A stretch of 64,000 nucleotides of DNA from Mermis nigrescens (lineage: Eukaryota > Nematoda > Enoplea > Mermithida > Mermithidae). Below the pieces are notes generated by a model. It was not told where the DNA came from. It saw only the letters and a program-made list of their open reading frames with translations, and did not search any database. Position numbers and translations under genes: made by a program. The stretch lies in contig JAVLUZ010000142.1 of the NCBI GenBank assembly GCA_036768485.1, forward strand, positions 1,017,999 to 1,081,998, given 5' to 3'. Positions within the stretch are counted from its first letter, which is position 1. Every line of letters starts with the position of its first letter. Positions 11,206 to 23,400 of this stretch are shown here, piece after piece.

Positions 11206-11211
11206 TTTATT
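11206..11211 (-). terminator. AATAAA overlapping the EEFSEC stop codon
   Basis: On the minus strand the last sense codon and stop (CAA TAA) plus the next base spell AATAAA. If used as the polyadenylation signal, the 3' UTR would be only about 10-30 nt and would end before MITE A10. No experimental support is available here. Confidence 0.45.
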
Positions 11212-11482
11212 GAACCATATTCTTCTTCCGGTCGTAAATGAAACGTTTAAATCGCAACGTTATTTTAATCTGTTGATTTTCAATATTATTGTTGTTGTTA
11301 TTATTCGACGCCTCAATATTGTCTTTTTTCTGAGCCAACGATTTTTTCTTCGAATCAACTTTTCGTTGTAATAAGGCCATAGTTTCTTCGCTGAGACCCG
11401 AATTTAATATCCTAATTTTGGCTTTGCCGCTCTGCCCAAAATGCCCCTCAATTACGCCCGTTTCACCGCCAGACAGACTGAC
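11207..11482 (-). CDS. EEFSEC: EEFSEC exon 7 (C-terminus, domain IV)
   Basis: It encodes residues 510-600. It starts VSLSGGETGVIEGHFGQSGK and ends RKKNMVQ. A Lys-rich segment and a seven-Asn run precede the conserved ITLRFKRF strand. The acceptor is TTAG, entry phase 0. The basic domain IV tail is the part of the family linked to SECIS-binding partners. Confidence 0.94.
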   Translation of the reverse strand, partial: VSLSGGETGVIEGHFGQSGKAKIRILNSGLSEETMALLQRKVDSKKKSLAQKKDNIEASNNNNNNNIENQQIKITLRFKRFIYDRKKNMVQ

Positions 11483-14400
11483 CTAATTAATTAATCAATT
11501 ATTACTTAATTGATTAATTAAATTATTACATAATTTAATTGATTAGCAATACATCGAAAAAATGAGTCTTTCCGATAATTTCGCACTTAAAATAAACCAA
11601 CTGACAAGACAAGGACCAATAAAAAAGGACGAATAGCAGGCATTTAATTTACAATTAGGAGCATAAATGCAACGGCTAAAAATTAAGGAAGGGGGTAGAC
11701 TGCCAATTTTTTATTTAATTTAATTTTAATTTTAATTTTTAATTTAATTCAAATTACTTCAGTCTACACGAATATTATTAAATAAATTTAGCGCAATGAA
11801 GTTTAATTAATTTAATCTAAACAACAATTGACATGGTTTATATTAATATGACAGCATTTTCAATAAATGATCTGTTTTTAACCAAAAATAGTAAAGGAAG
11901 CACCTTAAATTACCAGAAAACGCGAATTCTCGCCAATAGAATTGGGCAGAGGCAGGAGGGGGGGTAAAAACATCAGTCTCTGCAGAAATGGGTTACCAAC
12001 ACACCTGGGCGTGGGGGGTTTGGGGGGTATGCAGCCCCCCGAGAAACCAAAATACCCCCAGAAATCAAAATACCCCCAGAATTCAATTTTTAAATTTTTT
12101 TCGTTTTTTTCGCAATTTTTTAATGCCAATGGATAATGCTTGATGAGAAACGTCAAAGAATGGTGTTTTTTACGCCATGCCACCATTTTTAAGGCCATTT
12201 TTTGACCTTTGAAAAATCTTGCACCCCCCAGAATTTTCTTGCTGCCCACGTATGGTTACCAACCGACCTTGGTAGGGATCCCATCCACCAGTGATGCAAA
12301 TCAGCCGTTGTTGTCCGAATTCGCAAAATGTCGATTAATTTTTGCACGAAATATTTGTTACGACTTATTTAAACCTAACGATAAGCGATTTATAATTGAT
12401 TCATTAAAATGCATCAAACGGTTTAATTTAAAGAGCGTTTTTGACAAAAAAAATCTCCAAATGTCTAAGTAGCATTGCATTTTGACAATCATCCATCCTT
12501 CGATCGCATTAGTTAGTTAAGCTTAGCCCTAATTTTTATCCATAATGACTAAATATATACGTGTAAAGTAGTCAGGGCCGTATTTAAGGGGAGGCTAGGG
12601 GGTTGGCGCCCCCCCCCCAGCTTCTTGGCCGGAAAAAAATTGGAAGGTAAGATAACGCACGGAAAGATGGAAAAATCGAGTGTCTTTGTCGAAAAAGCTT
12701 ATAATTTTCGGCGCTTCGCGCCGGATAAGAACTATTTTCCACCATTTACATAGGCTCTAGCGCGATCAAAAAAATGGTACCTTTTACAGCCTTTTCAGTT
12801 AAAATTTTTTTAAAAAAATCGCATTTTAAGATCTTCATAGATCAAAAAATGCGGTTTTTTGTGAGCTATGCCATCCACACCTGGACGTGAGGGGGGGAAG
12901 TTTAGGGGTTATGCAATCCCCCCAGAAACCAAAATACCCCCTACAGAAATCAAATACCCGCAGAATTCAATTTTTGAAAATTTTTTTCGTTTTTTATCGC
13001 AATTTTTTGACGCCAATGGATAGTGCTCCATGAGAAACGTGAAAAATGGTGCTTTATCGCCATACCACCATTTTTAAGGCCATTTTTTGACCTTCGAAAA
13101 ATCTTGCAACCCCCCTGAATTTTTTTGCTGCCCACGTATGATGCCATCCCGTCGAATTTTTCAAGATTATAGACCAATTTAAGTCAGGTCCACCCCCCCT
13201 CCCCCTTGGGCGAATCCTATTTACGGGCCTCAAAGTAGCTTAATATGAATGAATGTATGAAATATGAATGAACGGTGCTAAAATCTTATTACAATAAATT
13301 CACAGTATATAAATCAAAAACAAAGAAAAATTTTTAACGAAAAATCCGGACTTTGCGAAATATTACGAGCTCAAAATTTAGAATAAATTTATCAATAAGT
13401 TTAGCGATAAGATTAAATAAAAATAATAAATCAAGAAAACAATCGATTCAAATCGAAGCTCCGAATTAACCTGGATTTAATTCTGTATTATTTCTTAATT
13501 AGAGGTTTAAAGACCTTATTGAGAAGCTTTTGATATCGAATAACTTCTAGCAACTCTGCAATACACTGCAGACAGTTTTGCCAAAGTTTACTAAGATAGT
13601 TGAGATAATATTAATATTACACAAATAAAAAATTAAAATAAATATATATAAAAACAAATAGGATATAAAAATAAATAAATTTCGACATTTTATAATTAAA
13701 ATTTTATTTATAAATAAAAAAGCTAACATAAAAACAGTACGCCATTTCAAATTTTTGATATTTGAAATGAATTAAAAAGAATCAAAAATCAAAAATTTCC
13801 CAATATAATTTTTTAAGTTTTTAAAAATTTTCAAATTTTTGAATTTAAAAGTGAGAAATGCGTCCACAGTAAGACTTGTTTATACTGATAAATAGCCAAC
13901 TACGTACATCACAATAATCATCCGGCTATTTAACAATCTTAATTTTCAAATTCAAAAAGTAACATTGTAAAATAGCCGGACGGTTGTTGTAATGCAGTTA
14001 GTTATTTATCAGTAGAAACAAGACGCCTTGTGGCGTAGTGGTAAACACCGTTGCGCCTGGTGCAGAAGGTTGACGGTTCGAACCCTAAGTAATGCAACGA
14101 GTTTTCTCTTCCTGGAGGCACGAATAAAACTCGTACATGAACACTTGGTGGTAGTGACAGGCTGAAGGATAGCCGACTTTAAAGTTCAATTTCCTAACCA
14201 GACCTCCCGTGTCAAACCCCGATAAACGGGACATATTGACACGTTAAATGGGGAAGGAAGTTTATTTATCAGTAGAAACGAACCTTACCGGACGCATTTC
14301 TCACTTTTAAATACAAAAATTAAGGGAGTAATAATAACTACAAACTCAAATAAAAACTGAATGGAATTTTTCATTTAAATTCAAAAATTATTAGTATAAG

Positions 14401-17400
14401 GTTATTGATGTAGCCGTATTACTTTAATGTACATATTGATACAAAACAAACTGTAGCGGAAGCTATTTCTCCATTTAAAATACAAAAATTAAGAGTTAAA
14501 AAAATTAACAGGTGCGTAACCATGATTTTTTGTTTCAAGGGGGGGGTAGAATTTTTGAAGCCCTATATCTCGAGAACCATTAGTAGAAAGGCGAAAATAA
14601 TGGCATTTTCGAGCGTATCTCGATGAGATCTATGCCATAGTGACAGGGGCGGATTTAGGCGGGGGGGGGGCGGCGCTCTCAGCCATTCAGTGACGGATCT
14701 AGGATTTTCCCAAGGGGAGGGCGGTACCCCTAAGGGGGGCGGAACCCTGACTCGGGCGGAAAAATTGGCCGTTTTAACCAAAAATCGCTAAAAATCGCTC
14801 AAAAATGCTTAATTTTGCGCACTATTTTGGGCCAATGGGAGGGAGCGGCCGACACCCCCCTAAATCCGCCCCTGCCCCCATTGGCCGAACATAGTGCGCA
14901 AAATTAAGCATTTTTGGGCGATTTTAAACGATTTTCGGGTTAAAACGGCTAATTTTTCCGCTCAAGTCTGGGTCCCGCCCCCCCCTTAGGGAAAATCATG
15001 GATCCGCCGCTGCTATGCTAAGGTGAACAACAAACTTCAGAAAAAAATCGGAAAGCTTTTTTGCGCGATTTTCAACTTGGAATAAAAAGTCAATCGTTTA
15101 ACCTATCTGTATGACAATAGATGGGCAGCACCAAAATTCTGGGGGTGTGGGGGTAAGGGCTGGAAGATTTTTAAAAGGTTAAAAAATGGTGGTATGACGC
15201 AAACAAGGCCATTTTTCAACGTTTCTCATCGAGCACTATCCATTGGCATCAAAACATCGCGAAGAACAACAAAATTTCAAAATTTAAATTCTGGGGGGTA
15301 TTTCGCTTTTTTAGGTGGGGTATTCGGCCTCCTAGGGGGTGCACACCCCCAAACCCCCTCCCCCGCCAAACTTCCCGCCCCCTACATGCCCAAGTGTGCG
15401 TACGACTAATTTCTCAAGATCAAGTCAAAACTTGACTCCAAAACATTTAGAAATTCCTACCTTTGCATTCAATTATGCGGTTATTGTAAAGAAAACTACT
15501 GCAGAAAATAATAAATCGCTATTTTTAAGTCAAATCTGCGCTTTTAAAGAGGGAAATATGGTGAAAAATAAAAAATCCAGCGCGAAGCGCTGGAAACTTC
15601 TGAGTTAGTAGCTCAAAAGTGCAGTCTTCTCAGTGGACTACGAGAAAGAATTTTATATTTTTTCCCTCGGGGACCATTGTGAAAAATGGAAATATTTTTC
15701 CGTTTCGAGGGGGGCGGTAGGGGGGGTCACCTCCCCCGCCTTCCTCCCGGCTGGTTTCGCCCCTGGGTGTAGGTAACTAAAGCGCCAAACTGCCAACGTG
15801 GTCGTAAAGTATAATATGAAGAAACTTTAACAAACGCTCATTTTTACCATGAAATCCAAAAGACCAGAAATCAAAAGTAGCTAAAGTAGCCGCCGGACGG
15901 TTGTAAAGTATTTATCAGTGTAAACAAGCTCTAATGAAAGCAGTTTTTAGCTTTCAAATTAGGTAGTTTAAACAAGCTAAAAGATAGCATTTTCTTTACT
16001 TTCAAATTCAAAAACGCATCGATGTTGGTTTGCTTCTTGAACAAACCCGTCGCTATGACGCCATACTGATCGATCATACGTTCGACGACGCCTTCCCGCG
16101 CTTTCGATTTGAAAACTTTCAATTTTTCCAACTCGGTCTTACTGTAATTTTTGTCGTGAAACGCGAGTAGCAAATGGCCGTAGAAGGCCAACCGGCACGC
16201 GTTCGACTGTTGGTCCATGTCTAATTTGGACGCCACGTACAAACAATGGGCCGGGCATAGCACAGGGTGGTCGAATTCTAATAAACCGTAAAGATTGCGT
16301 TTTAACTCGTCGTTCGATTGATCGGGAGCATCTTTATCTAAAAGATACAACAATGCACAAGGCAGTGAGCGTAAAGCAGAAGAAGAAGAAAATTTATTCG
16401 GTAAAAGTATTAAAAAAAGAAACAGTAGGTAAAAATGCATTGTCAATGTGAACATAATACACAATCTGCATAAAACAAAGTATGTGCATAAAGCAACAGG
16501 TAATGCAATAATATAAGTGTAAAGTAAAATAAAAATATTAGAATAAAGTGTAAATTTTTTGATATGTACATAGATTAGATGAATAAATCGATTAATTGAA
16601 TGAAGCCCGAGAGTAAACTAAGCCTAAGCCTGAGCCCAAGCCTAAGCCTAAGCCTATGATGTAAACTGCGCACGCGGGGTTAGAAAACAAACAATGTTAT
16701 TACATGTGCTTAAACACTAGATATAAGTACATACCTACATGTTGAGCAAAAAATGAAAAACAATTATAAAAATCCTTAATTTAGTTGCTTAACGTTTTAG
16801 CGAAAACCATATCAATGAATAATTATTTGTCGCAAATTATCAGTTTATTACAGCTTGATTTGATATTTTGCGCTTGATAAACTTCATAAAATAAGTTTAT
16901 TCAGTATTACGTAAGAAAATGATAGAAATTATATAAGTAATAAATAATATAATGCAATTTATTTATGATAATTTTATAATGAGCTTGTATTAAATTTTAT
17001 AATCAAAATAAATATTTAATAATTACAGGTCAATTACTAATAAATTTCACTAAGATAAGAATGGAACGATTTGAAACGTTTCGACCGTCCGATTATGGTT
17101 TCTTAAAATCAAACCGGTTACGGTTCCGGTTAAGGCTTTCAAGAGTTTTCACAGTTGATAACTACAAAAAGAATTCTTGTAATAAACAACGTACCGTACA
17201 CCTTGTCCACGTAGGCGTATTCGCGATCGAAATCAAACGGCTCCGGATCCGGTACCGGACGGTCAAACTGATCCGGATCCGGTCCCGGGCGGTCGTACGG
17301 CGCCGGATCCGGCATCGGACGATTAAACGGTTCCGGGTCCGGTAGTTTAGGAGGTTCATCGACGGTTCTGAAGAAAGTACACCTGGCCAACGTAGTCTCG

Positions 17401-20400
17401 TGACCGATCGTAACGTGCAACTTGGCCCCGTCGCTGGCCAAATTTTGCCTGAAGTGCCGAACGAATCGCGGACGGATCAAAGCCGCGTAGGCGGGCGTCA
17501 AAACGCCCGGCTTGCAAACGACGCCCCTCTCTAAAGCGCGGGCGTCGAATTGGGCGACGCAGAGGGCCACGCGATCGCCCTGGCGGGCCAACGCGACGGG
17601 GCGCCGAAAAATTTGCATAGATTTCACTTTACGCGTCTCTTTCAACGACGGTATTTCCAACATATCGTTCAGCTTGACGGTTCCGGACAAAACCGTCCCC
17701 GTCATTACAGTTCCTGGTACAATAAAATACCGTAATTTATATTTTTGAATTTTGATGTTTCAGGCTTACTGTAGCTTACTGTCAACATTATTAATTGGGA
17801 TTCGGGATTGAAAAACCAAAAGACGGTAAAAAATGGAAATGACTAAAACGACCAATGGATAAATTGGACGATTATTCCAGTATGTATTATTTTTTATTTT
17901 AATCCTTCCCACCTTGGCCTTTCATGCCGAAACAATGATCGACGGCGAATACGAATGGACCATTGACGCGATTTCGCAGCGGTCGGTAAGTTAGGTCGAC
18001 GATCGCGTCGATTAGGGGTTGAACGCCTATCGAAAAATTTTAAATTTCGTAGCTTTGAATGACTTGATTATAAATCATCTTAATTTAACAAATAAGTTAA
18101 ACTTTATAAATATTTTAAATTTTTCCACAAAAAATTTTTTGCGCACCCGTAGAATCAATTGACACCCTTAAGATAACGATGTCATAAAAGTCGTACAGCG
18201 ATTCTCCTACGGGTTTTAAATCTTACTAGCTTCTCAGATATATCAAGTTTTTTCCACCGTTTTACTAATAAATAATCAACTTCGATATACATCATATACG
18301 TAATGAAATTATAGTATTCTCGCGTCAGAAATCCCCCACCCAAAGTCAGCCGTCCCCAATCTCCCTTAATCAGAAAATTTTTGACTCCTCCTTATTTTTA
18401 ACCGAAAATTTGGGATCATTCCCCCCAAAATAGCCGGGGACCATACCTGGGCAATGGCCGGACCTTCAGCCTATTCCGGCAAGCCATTTTTAGGTTGGTT
18501 GGCAACTTTCCGAAAAAGGTTGCCTAGTAATCATTGGAAATTTGTACCTATAATATTTTTATTAGTTTTTACCCTCTAATTTTTAAATGTTTTTCGTGTC
18601 ATTCAAATAACAGTTGAAAAATGCATGCTATTTCACATTGTGAAAATAGAGTTGAAATTTATAATTTTGTCTTAATAGATATCGCCTCATGCATGAGATC
18701 AGTGTAGATTAATTGTTTCAGCAGCAGAAAAGAAGTCTTTTAATCGAACGCGTAGAACTATGTGGCAAAAATACAAATATGATTCCAAGTGCAGCTGTTT
18801 CATTATTTATAGATATTATATTGTAAAAGAAACTCGCTCTTTGGAAAACAACAATGCTTTATTTGCCTGTGTGTCCATGATAATTCGTGTTTTTATATTC
18901 GCTATCTTCTGTATTTCACCTTGCGACGTTTTATCTGAATAAAGTATTATTATTATTATTAAGCCTGGGCTACGGCCAACGGTCTGCCGCATCAAAATAG
19001 TTGTAAAATTTCGACCAAATTATTGAAGAGATACTAAATTGCGAGTAACCTATTTTTGTATTGCTCGTGCTACTCATCTCAATTAGCTTCTAGGCTATTT
19101 ATGAATTCACTACCCTCGACTTTGCTGCAAGATGTGGCATGGCGCTCTTTGAACCTTCATTGGAAGGAAACAGACGTTAGAAGAAGCATAAAGCATCTGC
19201 TCATATTTAATGGGGTACGGCGTCTCGGTGATTTTCAAAAATTGCTTACTTCGCTCTTGCTACAAGATAAGGCGCTCTATAATTGAGCGTATAAATGCAA
19301 GTCTCCGTTGGACCTAGGAATTATACTAAGGAAATTCGCATTGACTGAACGCTTTTACTGTTAATGAATACTTGCTAGTTGCGCCTAAACTTATTTTACG
19401 TACCTATATATTTAAGATGCCCGAATGAATTTTTGATTATCGAATATTTCTATAAAAAACGTCATTAATTATTGATTTTCCCATAACTTTATTAGAAATT
19501 TCATTTTACAGAAATATGTGGAGGAAGATCGTAATGATAATATTAATAAATATTGGAAAAAGAGCTGTTCAATAAGCTAACGATTATGAATACGATATTC
19601 CACCATCAACTGAGCTAAAAACTTTTTGCACATTTACGAAACTTGATCAAACGATCACATGTGGGTACGTTTGTGTCTACTAATTATACTAACGACAGTG
19701 CTGTCCTTGATGATTTTTAATATTTAATTGTTGTCCAACAGTCAGGTCCAGACATGTACAGCATGCAAATTCTGTGGGGAATGAAATTTTAAAGCACCTA
19801 TTTTGGGCCAAAAATCGATGGTAACGCGTCGAAAACATCGTTTTTTGACGTTTTAGACGATGCTTCATCTTTCTAGTGCATAAAAACATGAAGAAATTTT
19901 TTTAAAAAATCAAAAAAGTCGAAAAAAGTGAACAATATTCAGGTGAAAACATAATAATATGAAGCAAAGCGTTGACAATTTGACAATTTTGAGCAAATAG
20001 ATGGCTAAAAACGCTTATAAAAGCACTTTTTATGCCAATTTTAGGGAAAATTTCGGAAACTTCTGAAAGCTTCTAAAAAATCGACAAATCTGGTGGGGTA
20101 AAAAATATTTTGCGGGGAGTGAATACCCCACCCAAAACCCCTGCAAGATCATGTATGGTCAGGTCTGTATTCATTCATCAGCAGCTTAAGAATGGGAAGG
20201 GGCCGGCCTAGAATAAACTCGGTCTTTATCTCGAATACTTGCTGGGATAGCTTGCAAACAGCATTTCTTGTTTTTTTCAACGTGTTTTATTAGGATAATA
20301 AAATTTTACGTTCTAATTATTGAAATGGTGAAATTCGTAGAAAATCTTTCATATAGCGCTAAGCGCCGAAAATTTCTATGACATAATCATGCAATTCTTT

Positions 20401-23400
20401 GTCTTACCACATGCTATTTTACCTTCCAAAATTTTTTATCAGCCAATGGGACGACTTCTGCTCTCTCCCCAAAAACATAGCCTTGCCAAGATTCATTACA
20501 TAAAATTAAATATGAACATATCAATTCAGCCTATCAAAGAACTCAAGCTTCAGTTGATTATGAGCATAGCTGGGCAAGCCTTAAAGTCTCGGCTGGTACC
20601 GGAGCTCAATTTTTCAGTTGGTTGCCTAGGCCAGAAAAGTGGTTGAATTTTTAACATGTTAGTCTTGCTTCCACGCAAACTCCATTCATAATTTCACGCG
20701 AAGTCGCACTACTTCTCGCGCGACATAATTAATGGTGTGTCAAAATTAGTATGGTGTAAAAAAATAGTGCAATCGATGATTTGCCTAGCAATTATGTTTA
20801 AAAACCCATTACTTTAGTAACAATTGACCTTTAATCTTGAAGAGACATTTACCGCCTTTAATATGCTTATTTTTTAGGCAATCCATTGTGTAAAAATAAA
20901 ACTTCTACGGAGTTCCTCATTTTCATGTCGTCAAATAGTATATACTCGTACGTTTTCATTTCAAATATAAATCCTGCTTGAAATGCACGAAAATTGTCAT
21001 AATTCAGCGCAACCTCTAGACATCAATAATGAATAATGCAATTAAATCAATTCGGCGCGAAGCGCCGGAAAATTTTGAGATTTAACCTTTGTGAAATGCA
21101 ATTTTGCATTACAAAAATTGTCCGAATTTAGCGCGGCTTAAACATCAAGAACAAGTAATAAAATTAAATCAATTCGGTGCGAAGCGCCAGAAAATTTATA
21201 GATTCCACCTTTTTAAAACGCAATTTTGCATTACAAAAATTGTCCAAATGTGTTGCAGCTTAAGCATCAATAACAAGTAATAAAATTAAATCGATTCGGC
21301 GCGAAGCGCCGGAAAATTTTGAGATTTCACCTTTTTTTCAGACGTAATTTTGCATTAAAAAAATTGTCTGGATTCGGCGCGAAGCGCCGGAAAATTTTGA
21401 AATCTAACCTTTGTGAAGCGCAATTTTGCATTACAAAAATTGTGCAAATGTGGCGCAGCTTAAGCATCAATAACAAGTAATAAAATTAAATCAATTCGGC
21501 ACGAAGCGCCGGAAAATTTTAAGATTCCACCTTTTTCAAACGCAATTTTGCATTACAAAAAATGTCCGAATTTAGCGCGGCTTAAGCATCCATAACAAGT
21601 AATAAAATTAAATCCATTCGGCGCGAAGCGCCGGAAAATTTTGAGATTTCACTTTTTTTGAGACGCAATTTTGCATTAAAAAAATTGTCCGGATTCGGCA
21701 CGAAGCGCCGGATAATTTTGAAATTTAACCTTTGTGAAACGCAATTTTGCATTACAAAGATTGTCCAAATTTGGCGCGGCTTAAGCATCAATAACAAGTA
21801 ATAAAATTAAATCAATTTGGCGCGAAGCGCCAGAAAAATTTTGAGATTTCACCTTTTTGAAACGCAATTTTGTATATATAACAAAAATTATCCGAATTCG
21901 GCGCGAAGCGCCAGAAAAATTTTGAAATTTAACGCTTTGTGAAACGCAATTTTGCATTACAAAAGAATTGTCCAAATTTGACGCGGCTTAAGCATCAATA
22001 ACAAGTAATAAAGTTAAATCTATTTGGCGAGAAGCGCTGGAAAATTTTGAGATTCTACCTTTTTGAAACACAATTTTGCATAACAAAAATTATCCAAATT
22101 CGGCGCGGTGCGCCGGAAAATTTTGAAATTTAACCTTTGTGAAACGCAATTTTCCATTAGAAAAATCGTCCGAATTTGGCGCGGCTTAAGCGTCAATAAC
22201 AAGTAATAAAATTAAATCTATTTGGCGTGAAGCGCTGGAAAATTTTGAGATTTCACCTTTTTGAAACGCAATTTTGCATTACAAAAATTGTCCGAATTCA
22301 GCGCGGCCTAAACATCAATAACAAGTAATGTATGTATAAAAGACTAGCGTTTCTTTACACATAAAACAGGTGGACAGACAAGTATGTATGTATTTTGAAT
22401 ACATCGATGTGTAGAAGATCACAAAAATACATCATGTGTTTTATTTTGATCTGACGAATTATTATTTTCTCTAAATTTGGCATTACCTATTTAAGTATAA
22501 TCTCTGAATTATGCATTACTTACGTACCAATTTTTAAAGAGCCCAGTAACCGATTCGGTTGTCGGGATTTGATAATCGGTTGTTGGGATCTAAAAATGAT
22601 TGCTGAGCTTCAAAAATCGGTTGCTGGACCCCAAAAATCGGTTGCCGAGGTCTCAAAATCGATTGCTGGGGTAAAAAAATCAGTTGGTGGGATCAGGAAA
22701 TAGGTTGCTGGGGTCTAAAAATCAGTTCTTGGCTCCGAAAATCGGTTGCTGGGGTCCTAAATCAGTTGCTGGGCTCCAAAAATCAGTTAGTGGGGTTGAA
22801 AATCGGTTGCTGAGGTCTAAAAACCAGCTGCTGGGCTCCAAAAATCGGTTGCTGAGGTGTAAAAATCGATTGCTATGGTCAAAAAATCAGTTGGTGGTGT
22901 CCAAAAAATCGGTTGCTTTGGTCTGAAAACCGGTTGGTTGGCTCCAAAAATCGGTTGCTGAGGTCTATAAATTGGTCGGTGAGCTCCAAAATTCGGTTTC
23001 CGGGGTCTACAAATCGGTCTGTGAGCTCGAAAAATTGATTGATGGGTCCTAAATCGCTTATTGGGCTTAAAAATCTTAAAAATCGCCTGTTGGGTTCCTA
23101 AATCCGTCATTGGGGTCCGAAAATCAGTTGTTAGGATCTGAAAGTTGGTTGGTTGGCTATAAAAATCGGTTTCTGGGGTCTGAAAACCGGTTGGTTGGCT
23201 CTTAAAATCGGTTGCTGAGGTCTATAAATTGGTCGGTGGTTTCCGGGGTCTACAAATCGGTCTGTGAGCTCGAAAAATTGATTGATGGGTCCTAAAGCGC
23301 TAATTGGGCTTAAAAATCTTAAAAATCGCCTGTTGGGTTCCTAAATCCGTCATTGGGGTCCGAAAATCAGTTGTTAGGATCTGAAAGTTGGTTGGTTGGT

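Larger units (their letters stand above)
11483..15999 (-). other. EEFSEC: EEFSEC intron 6 (4.5 kb), transposon-filled
   Basis: It runs from the donor GTAAAG to the acceptor TTAG. It holds MITE A11 (12000-12254), family K with nested A12 (12573-13231), the TIR element at 13844-14312, nested family G elements (14644-15012) and A13 (15116-15398). The DNA between them is AT-rich and shows no gene. Confidence 0.85.

Noticed and set aside
15931..16464. One 177-codon secreted-looking protein
   Set aside because: The hydrophobic N-terminus is intron sequence. Only 16000-16337 is coding, as EEFSEC exon 6.
19056..19286. 76-codon frame inside SAT element 1
   Set aside because: No recognisable features and no sign of conservation in the other SAT copy. 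Not supported as a gene.
20990..22330. Possible CRISPR-like array
   Set aside because: Units are head-to-tail with no unique spacers of constant length, and the context is eukaryotic. It is satellite DNA inside a transposon.
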